Assembly: GCA_963969395.1 (NCBI GenBank)
Contig: OZ017796.1
Coordinates: 39,980,243 to 40,044,242 of the forward strand
Length of the DNA stretch: 64,000 nucleotides
Direction of reading: 5' to 3'
Source: Pseudoscleropodium purum
Taxonomy: Eukaryota > Streptophyta > Bryopsida > Hypnales > Brachytheciaceae
Part shown: positions 46,811 through 64,000 of the stretch, piece by piece
How the letters are laid out: every line of letters starts with the position of its first letter
How positions within the stretch are numbered: position 1 is the first letter of the stretch
Made by a program: the position numbers and the translations under genes
Notes under the pieces: generated by a model
What the model saw: the letters and a program-made list of their open reading frames with translations, nothing else
What the model was told of the DNA's origin: nothing
Databases searched by the model: none

Positions 46811-49800
46811 TTCAAGATTATTGTTATCCTAATTTGGCATTCACAAGCCTAGCTTTTTTTGAGTTCAAAACCCTAGCTAGTTGAGTTCACCTATGGCAAG
46901 CTCTAGTTCAAAGTGAAGGAAGATTTGAACACTTGTAAGAGACAACTTGTGTTCGTTGTTGGAGGTGCACACATCTAGACAAAGTCCAAATCCAAGATTA
47001 GTGGGGCATACAAATTTGTAAGCAAGATAAAGAGGGCTAAGATTGAGGGCAAAGTGAAGGTGGCATGTAAGAGTAAGCTTTTGACTCTTCTATTAATATG
47101 TAGATTTTCAATATCAAATATGATATTCAATCAACTATATTTGAATTTACAATTAATGTTCATGTTTTTGGCTTTCCAAAAGTGGTAGAAAATGTTTCAA
47201 TAGGAATCAACACCCAATTCCTTGCAATTCCAATGATGGATGGATTAGATATACATGTTTTATCGACAATATTGGTTGTTGAAGGAGAATTCCAAGCATT
47301 TTGATCAACACCTCATAATTCTGAAGGACCATTACTCAGGCTAGAGCCACATAATAGGTACTAATACCTTTGAAGAGATATTTGTTGACCCCATTATCTC
47401 ATGGGCTTGTCTCAATTACAAGTTTGGCATGTTCAAATGACGGTGCAAAATAATGCACCAACAGTAATGGAACCCCCTATTGTTGTCAACCCTTTCACAA
47501 CCTTGTGGAGGATGTTGTCTACCAACACACATTTGCAGTCACACATCAAGTAATTCATGAAGTTAGTTGAAACCACTTGTGTACAATCCTAAAATCCAGT
47601 GTAAAATATGTGGAGCTTGGAGCCAAACTGCACTTGAATTTATGATATCATTGCCAAGTTTTTTCCTTTGAATTTTAGTATGTGGCCAAATGAGCCACAA
47701 AGAAAATGCTACAGTAGCCAATAACATTGATGGTTTAAAATGGATTGTACCTAGTGTACTTAGGTAACTTGTCAAATTTTGTAATAGCGACTTTTATACA
47801 ACACTTTCATACTAAGTGCCAACTATTTCATTGTGATAAGTTTTAGTGTACGTAGCCAAATACAAAAATGTAGGCTAGGGAATATCGCCACCACTTTAAA
47901 GATGTTTTTTTTTTTCTAAAAAGCCTTGAACTTAGCAAAATCTAAGAGGAGTTCATAGGTGACCTTCATAAGCTAGATGGTCTTAGAATGGATATTCTCT
48001 AGGTTGATCTATAGAGTACATGCGTTCTCCATTACAGAAAGTCTTGGCCCTATAGAGAGCCGTTTGACTTTGAATAGATGTACAAAAACAGAGAATTGTT
48101 TTAATTTACAAATAAATAAATAATAAAATTTTAATCAAAAATTTGATGCGGTATAGATTCTGACTATTGTTGACAATTTTGTAATGAGATAGTTTGGGCC
48201 AATATTTTTGTATTTGCACAATTACATGCAATCAAATGGCCCAATTTGGGCTTGAATTTTTTTGTAATTCTCTACAAGAGATCACCTTGACTTTGTACAA
48301 TTCTTTGCCTAACATGTTGTGTAATTCCTAGTTAGTTTTATTTCTATAAAATCAAGAGTGGGTGTAATAGAATCATATACTATAATGAGGACAAACCTTC
48401 AGTTGGTAGAAGACTTTTTCCAAGTTGAGTGTGTATTTGATCACCCATAGAGGAGACATGGACATTGACCAATTGCTTGGGATCATGTTGAGAATTTCCT
48501 CAATTTTTCTAATTGTAATTCTAACGTTGTAAGGTATGTACATCCATAATCTTCAATTCATCATTGCTCAACATTTGACACCTACATTAGGATTCAAAAA
48601 AGACACAAAAACCTAGATATTGATGATACAAGATGACACAATCAAAATATGAGAGCTTAGGAATGTCTAGTGTCAATTATTAGTACAATCACCTATAAAC
48701 AATACCTTAAAATTTTACAACTTATTTGAATGGTATTCAAATTATATATATTAGAGTGCATTAGAATATTCCTTCACTTGCCATGAAAATTCAAATAAAA
48801 AATTTATATTTTATTATAGTAAGGATACTTAGTTGCTATACAATTGCTCTAAAAATATTTTGCACTTACAAAAATCGCAATAGCTAAAGATTTTCAACAA
48901 AATATGGACATATTGTGGTACAAGTAATTCACTTGTAATGGACACATTAAAAAAAGTTAAAATAATTTTTGATTTTAAAAAAAATTTATCAAATTCTTTT
49001 GTGGATAAACTTTTTTAATATAATTAAAAATTTTCAAGATGTTTAATAAGTGGAATCAGTAATCGATTTGGAATTTTGTAGTAAGAGTTTTTTTGTTTTA
49101 TTTTAAAAATTCAGAGGAAAACATTCTTGACTAAAATATGACTTTGAATATTTAGATTTTTTATAATATATTCTAAGAATCTCCAAAAATTATAGAAAAC
49201 TTGAGAAGTTTATAAAATTTTTGGAATAGATTATTTTAAAAATGAAAAATATTCTACTCCAAAAATTTATTTCTCATGATTTTTTGGGAGATTTTTTTGA
49301 GAAGATTGTAAAACAATGCAAATATTGAAATCATATTTCATTCAATAAAAAATTTTGATTTGTGAATTTCTTACCACAGAATTTCAAAAATAATTTTCAT
49401 TCCACATACTAAAGAATCTTCAAAAAAAATTCCTTGAATTGAAAGGATTTTTTTCACTAATAAAAGCAATTAAATTTTTAAGAAAATAAAAAAATTGTTT
49501 AAGTTTTTTTGAAAAATCATTTAATATAAGTGTGACATACATGTACTTGAACATTTCGAAATTTAAAAAAAATATATATTATTTATCAGTTTCTTCTTTC
49601 TCATTTCGAATTGTATAGAAACTTATGTAAAGTGCTCATTCTGAGTTTCATACAATTCAAAATGATCAAGATTAAAATTTATATTTACATTGAAACGGCG
49701 ATAGGGTGCCAACGGAGTTAGGTCTTTTCCCGTGACCGCGGATAGAAGGGTCTGGCCGTCTGGACTTTCCTCCACTACGCCTCGCAGCTGTTCTTCGTCT

Positions 49801-49825
49801 CCAGTTTCATCTCCAACTTGCAGCA
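46811..49825. other. AT-rich spacer between hAT remnant and tRNA-synthetase gene
   Basis: Up to about 47,500 there may be more of the decayed element, but no family features could be read. From 47,500 to 49,650 the sequence is very AT-rich with nothing recognisable. From about 49,690 the GC content rises and the leader of the tryptophanyl-tRNA synthetase gene begins. Confidence 0.45.
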
Positions 49826-55442
<5,617 letters not shown>

Positions 55443-58279
55443 TCTAACCGTTAACTTGATGTTGATATTTTAAGATAAGAAAAGCATTGGTTGGTTTCTC
55501 TTTAGGCCGGAATTTCTTGCGCAGCATTATCAAGACATTACAGGAGAGTAGAGAAAATTGAATTAGGCGTTGGTTTAGTTATCTCCTTGGCACATTTACT
55601 AGTTTCACTGAAAGTTTCCAAGTGTCGCCTTACTTCAATTGAACAGAATTTTATGCTGATTTAATTTCCAAAATTCTTGAGGAGCTGACTCAATACACTA
55701 GGGCAAAATGCATCATAATTTGGGGAATATTGTTCTTAGTTCGAACTCCCTGCATATTTGTATCATCACATCTTTTGATATCACGTGACGTTGTAATGTA
55801 AATGTGATAGTATGGAGGGAATGAATTGTAAAAGGGGTCGAATTGTTTGACATTGGTGATTACATTGCTGATTTAGAGTCAAGGGTTTAGGGTGTCACAC
55901 ATCTTTGTCACACAATCTTTTTGGCACTTCTTTGTTATAACACCTCATGTACCAAAAAGATGCAAACATCTGTACCTTGGTTTGTCCCTAGTTTGAAAAA
56001 TCTTGTGTTGTCGAATGGGAAAGGGAATAAATGAAAGTATCAAGGATGACATACAATCGTCAACTTTTGAGGTATAGCAATAAGAGATGTTTGGGTACAA
56101 TTTTTACAAAACAAAGTATTTAATTTCCTTAAATACTAAAAATTTCCTAAGAAATGTGGAGATTGGATTTAGATCATAGACTTTCATTGTACAAAATCTA
56201 TTTTAGTCTAAAAAGAATTGTTCAAATGAAGCAAAGTTTATTGCTATATGAGTGCATTGTTAATCTTGAAATATTCAAGGCTTGTTTTGAGCTTCTTTGA
56301 ATTTGCTCTAAATTGAACAAAATGTCAACATCTTAATAAGTTGTATCAATTTTTTTGAATTATAGCCATACAAATTCAAATTACACATGCTAGAGATTTA
56401 TAGGAAAAAAAAACACAACAATATCGCTTATGGAAGATTATAATGTTTGACCATGAGGGTGTTAAAATTGCAAAAGTGATGTGAAGTCTTTCAATCCTTT
56501 TTTCACAAATCAAATCTAAAAAGGTAGTGACCAAAAAAATATGAGGTTAAAGGACCTAACATATATTGCCCAAATCAACTTATGGCTTCTTAAAATCTAT
56601 TCTAAAATTTTTTTAAATGAATTTAGAATGTGATTTTTTTCTCCAAGATCTAGTGTATTTGAAGCTCAAGAGCTTTTAACACTATGGGAAGTCAAGATTG
56701 CAATGGGTACCCTTGCCCAAAATTTTGAATAGAAAAATCACTATCGTTTATTTTCAAGATGGGATTTTGATATTAAAAATAGACTTCAAGAAGAACTTTC
56801 CTAAAATAGAAACTACTAAAAATAGAAACTTGGTTAGGTTTTATTTAACTTCAAAGTTTTGCAAACACCAAATTTTGGTGCCTCAAGCAATTAGGGGTTA
56901 AAGCCCAAAATTACTTCAAAATGCTTGTATCCAAAACAAGACTGAAATTCTCATCTATATTTATTCTTTAACAAAACCTATTGTAAGTTATATCCTCCTT
57001 TTTACAAGTTCAATGTAATGAAACTTAAATAAGCTTGTTTTTCTTGCCTTTTCCAAAGGTGAAGTTTTGGTTTTCAACATTTTTGTAAAAAAACACATAT
57101 GTCCCAGAATTTGTACCTTTTAGTCCATATGTTGAAAAAAATGGGTTGAAAATAAATAGAAAGAAATTTAACTAAAGAAACTTTCAAATTCATCTTTTAG
57201 AAATTTATAAAGTAGAAGGTGGTATTTGATGAAAGAAAAAACAAAATAGTTGACAATTTTGACAAAAAATTAATTTTACAAATTGAATTATCTAATTTTT
57301 TCTTCAATCCTAATACCAATTGAAAAAAGATTTCAAGTTCTATTACCCTACTTGAAGGACAAATCCAAATATAAATTAAGTATTTTTTTTAAATGTTCAA
57401 ATGTTTGGAATATTACAAGTAAAATTTCTAAAATGTTGCAAAAAAATTTCATTTATATGCCTAATTTTTTGAATATTTTTAGAAATCTACATCATGCCTT
57501 AAACCCCACATGATAGGTTTCCTACAACAAAAAAACTCACAAGCCACTAAACACAAGAAAACTTGAACATTAGAATGCAAAAATTCTAACATGAATAGTT
57601 CCACCTACCAAACCCCTTCACGCACAAAAAAAAAGTATTTCGACACTTAAGTGCCAAATCAAACCTTCATGTTTGCACTAGAAGAAAACTATGTAACTAT
57701 CAACAGAAGCGATCTAACATTTTTGTAAAATGTGTTGCAACCAACAAGGATTTTCTAAGACTACATTGTAGTTAACACAAAAAAACAGAAAATGTCAACT
57801 AGCTTTTGTTGATAGTTACACAATTTTCTTCTAGTGATGGTAGTATGTATTTTTGGTCACTAAATGAAATAAAGTATGAATTTTCATAAAGTGAGCATTT
57901 TAAATAAGAATCTTTAAAGTAATCTTTTCTACAACAAGGTTAGAACTAATTTTTTAAGAGAATAAGGTACCAATAATTGATTTGGTTTATTGGAATTGAT
58001 CAACAAATTTTTCAATAGGTTCTCATTAGCAATTATAATCATGCACTTTTCATCCATCCACCCAAGTGCTCGAGAGTCGCTGCACTTCCTTGAGAGAGCT
58101 TCAAGGTCCAATTTCAAGTGTCTTTGAGTTTTGTTTTGTTTTGTTTTCTGCAAATTCACTTCCAATGCGTTATGGCGATCAAATTGATAGGTTGTCCTTA
58201 GTATTTCAAGTTAACTAGTGCGATCTAAACATCTTTAGAAGAGTAGGGTTTCAATCAAATTTCACAACTAAGGCTTAAT
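55443..58279. other. Synthetase 3' region and AT-rich spacer
   Basis: The first few hundred bases hold the 3' untranslated region. The rest is AT-rich without a supportable frame; the frames at 56,698-56,901 and 57,283-57,513 are compositional. A CACTA-type MITE lies at 57,676-57,836. Confidence 0.5.
57676..57836. mobile_element. Second CACTA-type MITE
   Basis: It begins CACTAGAAGAAAACTATGTA and ends with the inverse TTTTCTTCTAGTG, with about 30 bases of inverted repeat that include aactatcaaca / tgttgatagtt. It is 161 bases long with no coding capacity. Flanking triplets are TTG and ATG, so the target duplication is imperfect. Its terminal bases after CACTA differ from those of the element at 45,723, so it belongs to a different subfamily. 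Confidence 0.75.
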
Positions 58280-61200
58280 TTAGGTCCAGATTCCTTGGGG
58301 TTACATAGATCGTGTTTGTGCTGATTATGAGAGCAAGGCGATTTTAGATTAGATCATAGAGAGAGCCTATTTGCTAACATCAAAGTAGAAAAGCACAACA
58401 CTGATAGAGAGTTAGGGTTTCCGCCGCATTTAGGTCATGTGTCAAAATAGTCCAATTTCTATAGGATAGTCTGGTTTTTCAAGTGAAGTTGGAGATAGAT
58501 CATAGCACTAGGTTGAGAAATTGTGAGTCTTAGTCCCTCCCCGAGAAGTCTAGGGTTTTGCCAAGAGTCTGTGGAACATTTTAGGGTTGATTGAGATTCA
58601 TCCTTTTTTTAATCCTATGTTTTGGTCTTGGCAATCATTTGGGAAGATGGAAGGTCATCGACAAAGTAGAATACTAGAACTTAGGAGTCTTAGGCCTACT
58701 AGTGAAAGATTGCGGTGAGTTAGGATAGAATTAGGGTTCAAGGTGATCGTTGGAGTGAGAAGTATTGGACATTCAACACTGTGGAACAACGATCAATATT
58801 AGGGAAAAGTTCTTGATTGTGCTATAGCATTCAATTTATTGGGCGTTAAAACATCAAATTTGTTACTTCGTTGAAAGATGCAATTGCCATTCTTTGCACG
58901 AAATTTTGCTTTGAACTAATATTCAATCATGGATTGTATAATAGAAGACACACAAATTTCACAACTCTCCAACATTGAGGGAGGAAGATGGCACACTTCA
59001 CAGGGCCCTAATGTAGTAGGACAGAAGGAGGTCATCCATCCAAGGAGTTCAACGATATAGGGAGAATCAAAAGGTTCTGGCTTAGAACAACCAACAAGAG
59101 AGATGGAAGGGGTTTTGTACGTGATAGCCATTGCATCGGAGCTCAAGGATATTGAAGAGGCTACTAAAACAAAAATTGACAAAGATTTTAAAAAGCATCT
59201 CACCCTATCAAATGAGCAAATTGACAATATACGAGCTTCAAGGGAGGTGGTGCATACTAGGATGGTATTGGGAAGATCATTGCGGCGATCACTAGAATAT
59301 GTTACAATCCACAAACTCCTCTCAAATCATTTTAAGAATGCATTGAAATCAGTCTAAAACCTTGCCAAGGGTTTTTTTAGAGTAGAATTCGTATCACAAG
59401 AGATAGCTACAAAGGCCCTAGGACTAGACACTTTGCATGATGAAGGGAAAATGGTGAAATTTTTTCCATGGAGAATAGGCTTCTTGCCAAAGAACCCTCC
59501 AAGAGACTTAGATGTAGGTTATCTAATCAGAATCCAGTTTCTTGGACTAGATCCAGTTTTCCTGTTGGAGGAGTCGCTAAAAGCATTGGCATCTCTCATA
59601 GGAGAGGTCATTTCAATAGAGAACAAGGAATAGGCATATAAGAGGCCAAGGGGCCCTCTCGTGTTGGTGAGGGTCAAGGATATATCCACATTCATAGGGT
59701 TCATTTGTATTCTAGGCTTATCTGCAGATCCTAAGAAGGAGCCTTTTTTGGAACAAGAGGTGAGCTATTTTGGCCTGCCTAACCAATGCAACAGGTGCAA
59801 ATAGTTTGGGCATAATGCTACAGCGTGACCATTAAATAAGTCCAAAACACAAAATCCTCTAGTGTAGCAGGAAAGAAGGAAGGATTTCATTGCTCAAATA
59901 AAGGAGGGGCACAAAGGAGAGGAGGAATTCATACAAGTCACAAAGAAAAACAAAAACAAAAACAAACTAAGTAGCTAAACAAGAACTGCCTAGAGAGAAA
60001 AAGATGGAGCTTTAGAGAAGGAGGAACCAAATCTGGTTAGCAAATGAGAAGCTAAAAAAGAAAATAGGGAACAAGCATGCTCTACAGAGCCAACAATCTC
60101 AAAGAAGGGCGAGGGAGACAAGAGGAAAGGAGAGACCAAGGCCAGTAAAACCTATCGCTAGTATAGGATCTGGACAATCAAAGATGGATAAGGTTTAAGA
60201 TGTACCAAATCAACAAGTGGATCAACCTTCACAGGTTTCTAAACATGTGAAGGGGGGAAAGGTTCCTGGCTCCATCAAGGAAGTGGCCTCTGGAAGAGGT
60301 CAAAAACAAGTAGTGGCAAAAGAGCCCTCTCCTTAGAGGGAAAGGACGGAATTCAAATCTTTAGCCCAACAAAGTAAAGAAGGGGAAGGTTCATCGAAGA
60401 AGGGTCTAGAGAGGACAAATCAAAAAGAATCGGGTTTATAGCAAAGTTAACTATCCGAAGTGGATCCGATATGGTCGAAGGTCCCGGAGCCAATTGAGTT
60501 AGAATAGGCCAGGAAGGCCTTGGTAGAAAAACTGCAAATTAGGCTTGAATTCCACATTGCAAAAGTGGAGGAAGGGTCATTAGAGCAACAACCTAATAAT
60601 CCTTTTGGAGAAGTAAGAGGTTGGCAAGAAGCAAATTTTTCCACCTCTCAAAGTCTAATTTTCGGTTCAAAGAGAAAAAAATGACAAACAGACCAAGGCA
60701 AATTATGAGTACCTTATCTCAAAGAAGGCTTGGAACCAAAGAAAAGAGAGGTAGTCATCTCATGTTCTTGAAGCATAGTAGGCAACATGGCTGAAAGAAG
60801 AGATGGACAAGGCATTCCAAATTTACCGTCCATTGGAGAATCACTTGGCAATTAAATATTTTTTGATTTGGCCCGTCATATACAAGGATAGGGAAGGAGG
60901 TCAGAATATCCTCGTAGCATTAAAGGAGGACCAAATGGTGACCATTCTAGAGCCATTAAGCCTATAGTTCAATTGTGACACATACATAATGGCATCAATC
61001 AAGGACTAGATCTGGTTAGCCCTACAAGCGCACATGAAAGCATCAGTCAGGAAACCAACAACATTTTTGATAGATTAACTTGGTAGATGGAATCAGAAGA
61101 ACAATGCACACGAACTCACGATTCTAGCTGTATTATAGGTGACACATAAAGCAAGATGCTTGAAAATTGTCCCATTGAATTGGATACACAAGAAGTAGTT

Positions 61201-64000
61201 GGACAATCTCACACTAGGGGGAGGTCAATCCAAGATAAACTCACTACTTCAAGACTGGGCAGGCTTATACAAATTTACAAAGTCATTGGAGGAGTGGAAA
61301 CCATGTCTTCAGGCATTGCCAAGGCCAAAAGGAAAGAAAAAAAAGGACCGATACAAGTCCGGTCACATTGTCATTAGATTTGACTTCAAATACTAGAGAT
61401 GTTGAAATGGAGGAGAATCCTACAATGAACTTGCAATGATGGATATACAACTCTCGATAACAACCCTGAACATAAGGGGTACAGGGGTTGGCATTAAAGG
61501 ATTGCAGAAACAAGTACATATCATACATATAGTAGGGAGAATGATTGATCCTCCACCAATTCTCTTAATTTAGGAGCATTAGATGTCAGAAGAAAGGTGT
61601 AGAAGGTGGTATCATAGTCTTCCATTTGCCGAGGGATTCTAGGGCTGGAATCCAACAATCAGGAATCTTAGGGGGTTTGAATGTTAGAAGGCAAGGATGG
61701 CCATCATGGTTAATAAGTAGTTTGCTAAGAGGATCAAACATCATGAGATGATAGTAGAGGGGAGGGCGCAATTCTTAAAGCTACAATCTAACTCTCAGGC
61801 TTTGCTGACAATCATTGATGTGTATACATCACCTACATCCAAAGAAAGGATTGAACTTTGGCACAAGTTAATAGATGCAAACATTACCGAGGATAGGTAT
61901 ATATTGGCAAGTGATTTTAATATGGTTGAGGAGAACAAGGACAAGGATGGGAGCACATAGAAATGCACTATCCCTAACAGAGTAGATGTTGGCTTAGTTG
62001 AGGCTATTGTATCATTATGGATTGGAGGATATATGGCACTCGGAGCAGTTCAGGAAGATTTTGGGGCTGAAACTCTCATGGGACAATAATAGAACCAACT
62101 TAGCCCATCAGAGGACCAGATTGGACAGGATATACGTATCCAACACATTATGTAGATAAGGTGGTTCTTTGATTATGCACCCACATTCAAAGGTTTTGAA
62201 TCATACACCATTACAAATTAATTTGTTATCTAACAGGAAGCCAATTATTAGACCGTCCTCATTCAAGCTTGAAACATTAAGGAAGGAGAGCTCAAGAGAG
62301 AGACTCATCAAGGCATGGAATGAGGAAGATAAACTGGTTGATAATGGTCCATAGATGAAATGGATCACGGACGCCCAAAATAGAGTGGCAAAGGGAGCCA
62401 TAAGGATTTAGAAGGAAGAAAGGATACATAAATACAAAGAGAAAAACAAAGCATGAAAGGAATTTAAAATGGTAGAGTTGGCTTTACAAGAGCAGCCATA
62501 TGATGAAGTAGCCCAGCATTGGAACATGGCAAAGTCGCAACTTTACAATCTCACACTAGACAACCTAGAGTCACAATACCATGAGGTGGCAACCAATTGG
62601 CTCAAGAATGGAGATAGATGTACAAAAGAATTTTTCAAAGTTTTAAAAGACGCAAACAAGAAGGTAAATATTGTGCAACTCCAAGTGGAAGCAAACATCG
62701 TTACAGAGGAAAGGGAAAAGACATTAGTAATTACTGATTTCTTTAGGAATTTATATAAAGAAGAACTGGATTCAACAAACATATTGAGGGCGAGGGCGAG
62801 GGTCCTTAGTAGCATCCCTAAAGACGTATCGGTCCAACAAAATAAAGGAATAATCGGTGAAGTCTCAACTTAGGAACTAAAAGAGGCAATTAGGGAGCTC
62901 TCTACAAGCCATGCGGCGAGAGAAGATGGCATTTCAACAAATTCTTACAAATATTTTTGAGACCATTTGGAAGGAAACTTATTGCAAGCAGTAAAGGAGG
63001 TCATGAGAAGCAAAGAATTGTCAAGGGATCTCAACAAAAGGATTATTATCCTATTGCCAAAAGGGGGGAGACCCGATGCTCATCAAGAATTATAGGCCCA
63101 TCATGTTGCTATCATCATTCTGTAAGATAGTGGCCAAAATTCTAGCAATAAGATTACAAAAGATTCTCCTCGCCATCATCAGACCAAATTAGACTGGTTT
63201 TGTTAAAGGGAGATGCATAATAGATAATATTTTCCTAGCACAGGAATCAATTCATCATGCTAAGGAGACAATCCAAGATCTAGTCTTATTCCTATTAGAT
63301 TTTGAAAAAGTTTATGATAAAATCTCTTGGATGTTCATGAGGGCAGTACTGGAGAAGTGAGGATTTCACAAAGAGTTCGTATTTGGGATAATGGCTTTGT
63401 ATAAAAACACATCCTCAGCTATCTTAGTCAATGGGAAGGTGGGAGAGACCTTTGGCTTACAAAGATCAATTCAACAGTGTTGCCCATTGGCTCCCTTTCT
63501 TTTTATTGTGGTGTTTTATGCTTTGGGTTTCATATTGGATGATCTAAAATATGGAATTCAAGGCTTTAGACTTTCGAATGGGAGAACAATGAAGGATGCA
63601 ATTTTTGCAGATAATGCAGCTTTATACTTATCTAGAAAAAAGAAGAACTTAGGTAAAACAACAACAATTCTGGACCTATTCTATGTTGCATTGGGCTCAA
63701 GGATTAATTGGGAGAAACAAATGCAATCTGGGCTTGAAGGAGGACCAGAGATTTCAACTAAGGAGAAGAAATTGGACTAAAATGGGTAAAGGAAGGGGAA
63801 GGGGCAAAGTATTTAGATCTGCAAATTAGATTTCATTTGCTTATAAATGCAAACACGGCGCCCCTAATGGACCTAATAAAGAAGAAACTTAAGTCATGGG
63901 CAACTAAAATTGTATCCTAGCTTGAACATGTGTTAATTAGCAACTAGGTCTTCTTAGCAACTTGTTGGTATGTAGCAGTGTACGCTGGGATTTCGCCTAA
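58280..64000 (+). mobile_element. Decayed LINE retrotransposon, cut by the window edge
   Basis: The order of fragments is that of a plant L1-like LINE. An ORF1-like region (about 58,900-60,650) includes FFPWRIGFLPKNPP-type nucleic-acid-binding sequence and a degraded zinc knuckle near 59,786-59,830 (CNRCK, stop, FGHNATA, stop in place of the last cysteine). ORF2 begins near 61,440 with an endonuclease-like start (TTLNIRGTG) and contains SDFNMVE at about 61,910. Reverse transcriptase follows at about 62,880-63,780. Multiple stops and frameshifts show it is dead. The 5' limit is uncertain; sequence from about 58,280 looks like a leader. The element continues past position 64,000. Confidence 0.8.
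62469..63780 (+). pseudogene. LINE ORF2 reverse transcriptase region, inactivated
   Basis: The recognisable motifs are TGFVKGRCIIDNIFLAQE (about 63,195-63,250), LFLLDFEKVYDKISW (63,288-63,332, equivalent to the LDFEKAYDxVxW catalytic block), an STRxxQ-like GLQRSIQQCCPLAPFLF (63,455-63,510), and FADN (about 63,605-63,616) where active enzymes have FADD. The asparagine replaces a catalytic aspartate. A stop codon interrupts the frame at about 63,358. The upstream open piece at 62,469-62,873 includes LKNGDRCTKEFFKVLK, matching the WxxxGDxNTKFFH segment of plant LINEs. Confidence 0.75.

Overview
The window is nuclear DNA of a land plant, most likely a non-seed plant and probably a moss. The reasons are spliced GT-AG genes, a PLS-DYW pentatricopeptide gene, an organelle-targeted tryptophanyl-tRNA synthetase, a plant-type ARL8 GTPase, a plant DUF4057-like gene, and AT-rich gene-poor stretches full of decayed transposons. 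The moss assignment is inference from gene style, not proof.

Layout. Positions 1-33,400 are dominated by a large inverted duplication. Copy 1 (about 1,325-13,655) and copy 2 (about 23,917-33,371) are reverse-complement relatives, but copy 2 is circularly permuted: its order is the reverse complement of 9312-1325 followed by that of 13655-9314. Each copy carries an F-box gene (broken in copy 1, intact in copy 2), a non-autonomous terminal-inverted-repeat transposon, and a 1.07 kb block that looks like the leader exon of the PPR gene. Copy 1 alone holds a 4.1 kb segment containing remnants of an inositol-polyphosphate 5-phosphatase gene. Between the copies lie the intact single-exon PPR-DYW gene (+, 14,924-17,635) and a five-exon DUF4057-like gene (-, 19,484-23,051), which I joined from exons with consistent reading phase.

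Positions 33,400-64,000 hold a six-exon ARL8 gene (+, 35,955-37,793), a third truncated member of the TIR element family (about 41,380-42,000), a decayed hAT-like transposase gene with a CACTA-type MITE inserted in it (44,450-46,810), a fifteen-exon organellar tryptophanyl-tRNA synthetase gene (+, 49,826-55,442), a second CACTA-type MITE, and a decayed LINE retrotransposon that runs off the right edge (about 58,280-64,000).

The genes do not form a pathway. The PPR-DYW protein (organellar RNA editing) and the tryptophanyl-tRNA synthetase (organellar translation) both serve organelles, ARL8 acts in endomembrane traffic, and the F-box protein would act in ubiquitin ligase complexes. The most notable result is the permuted inverted duplication: the duplicate is opened at one site with about one base lost and its former ends are joined, as expected if a circular DNA intermediate had re-inserted. 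Identity between its arms is very uneven, which suggests later gene conversion. All alignments were done by eye, so percentages are estimates.
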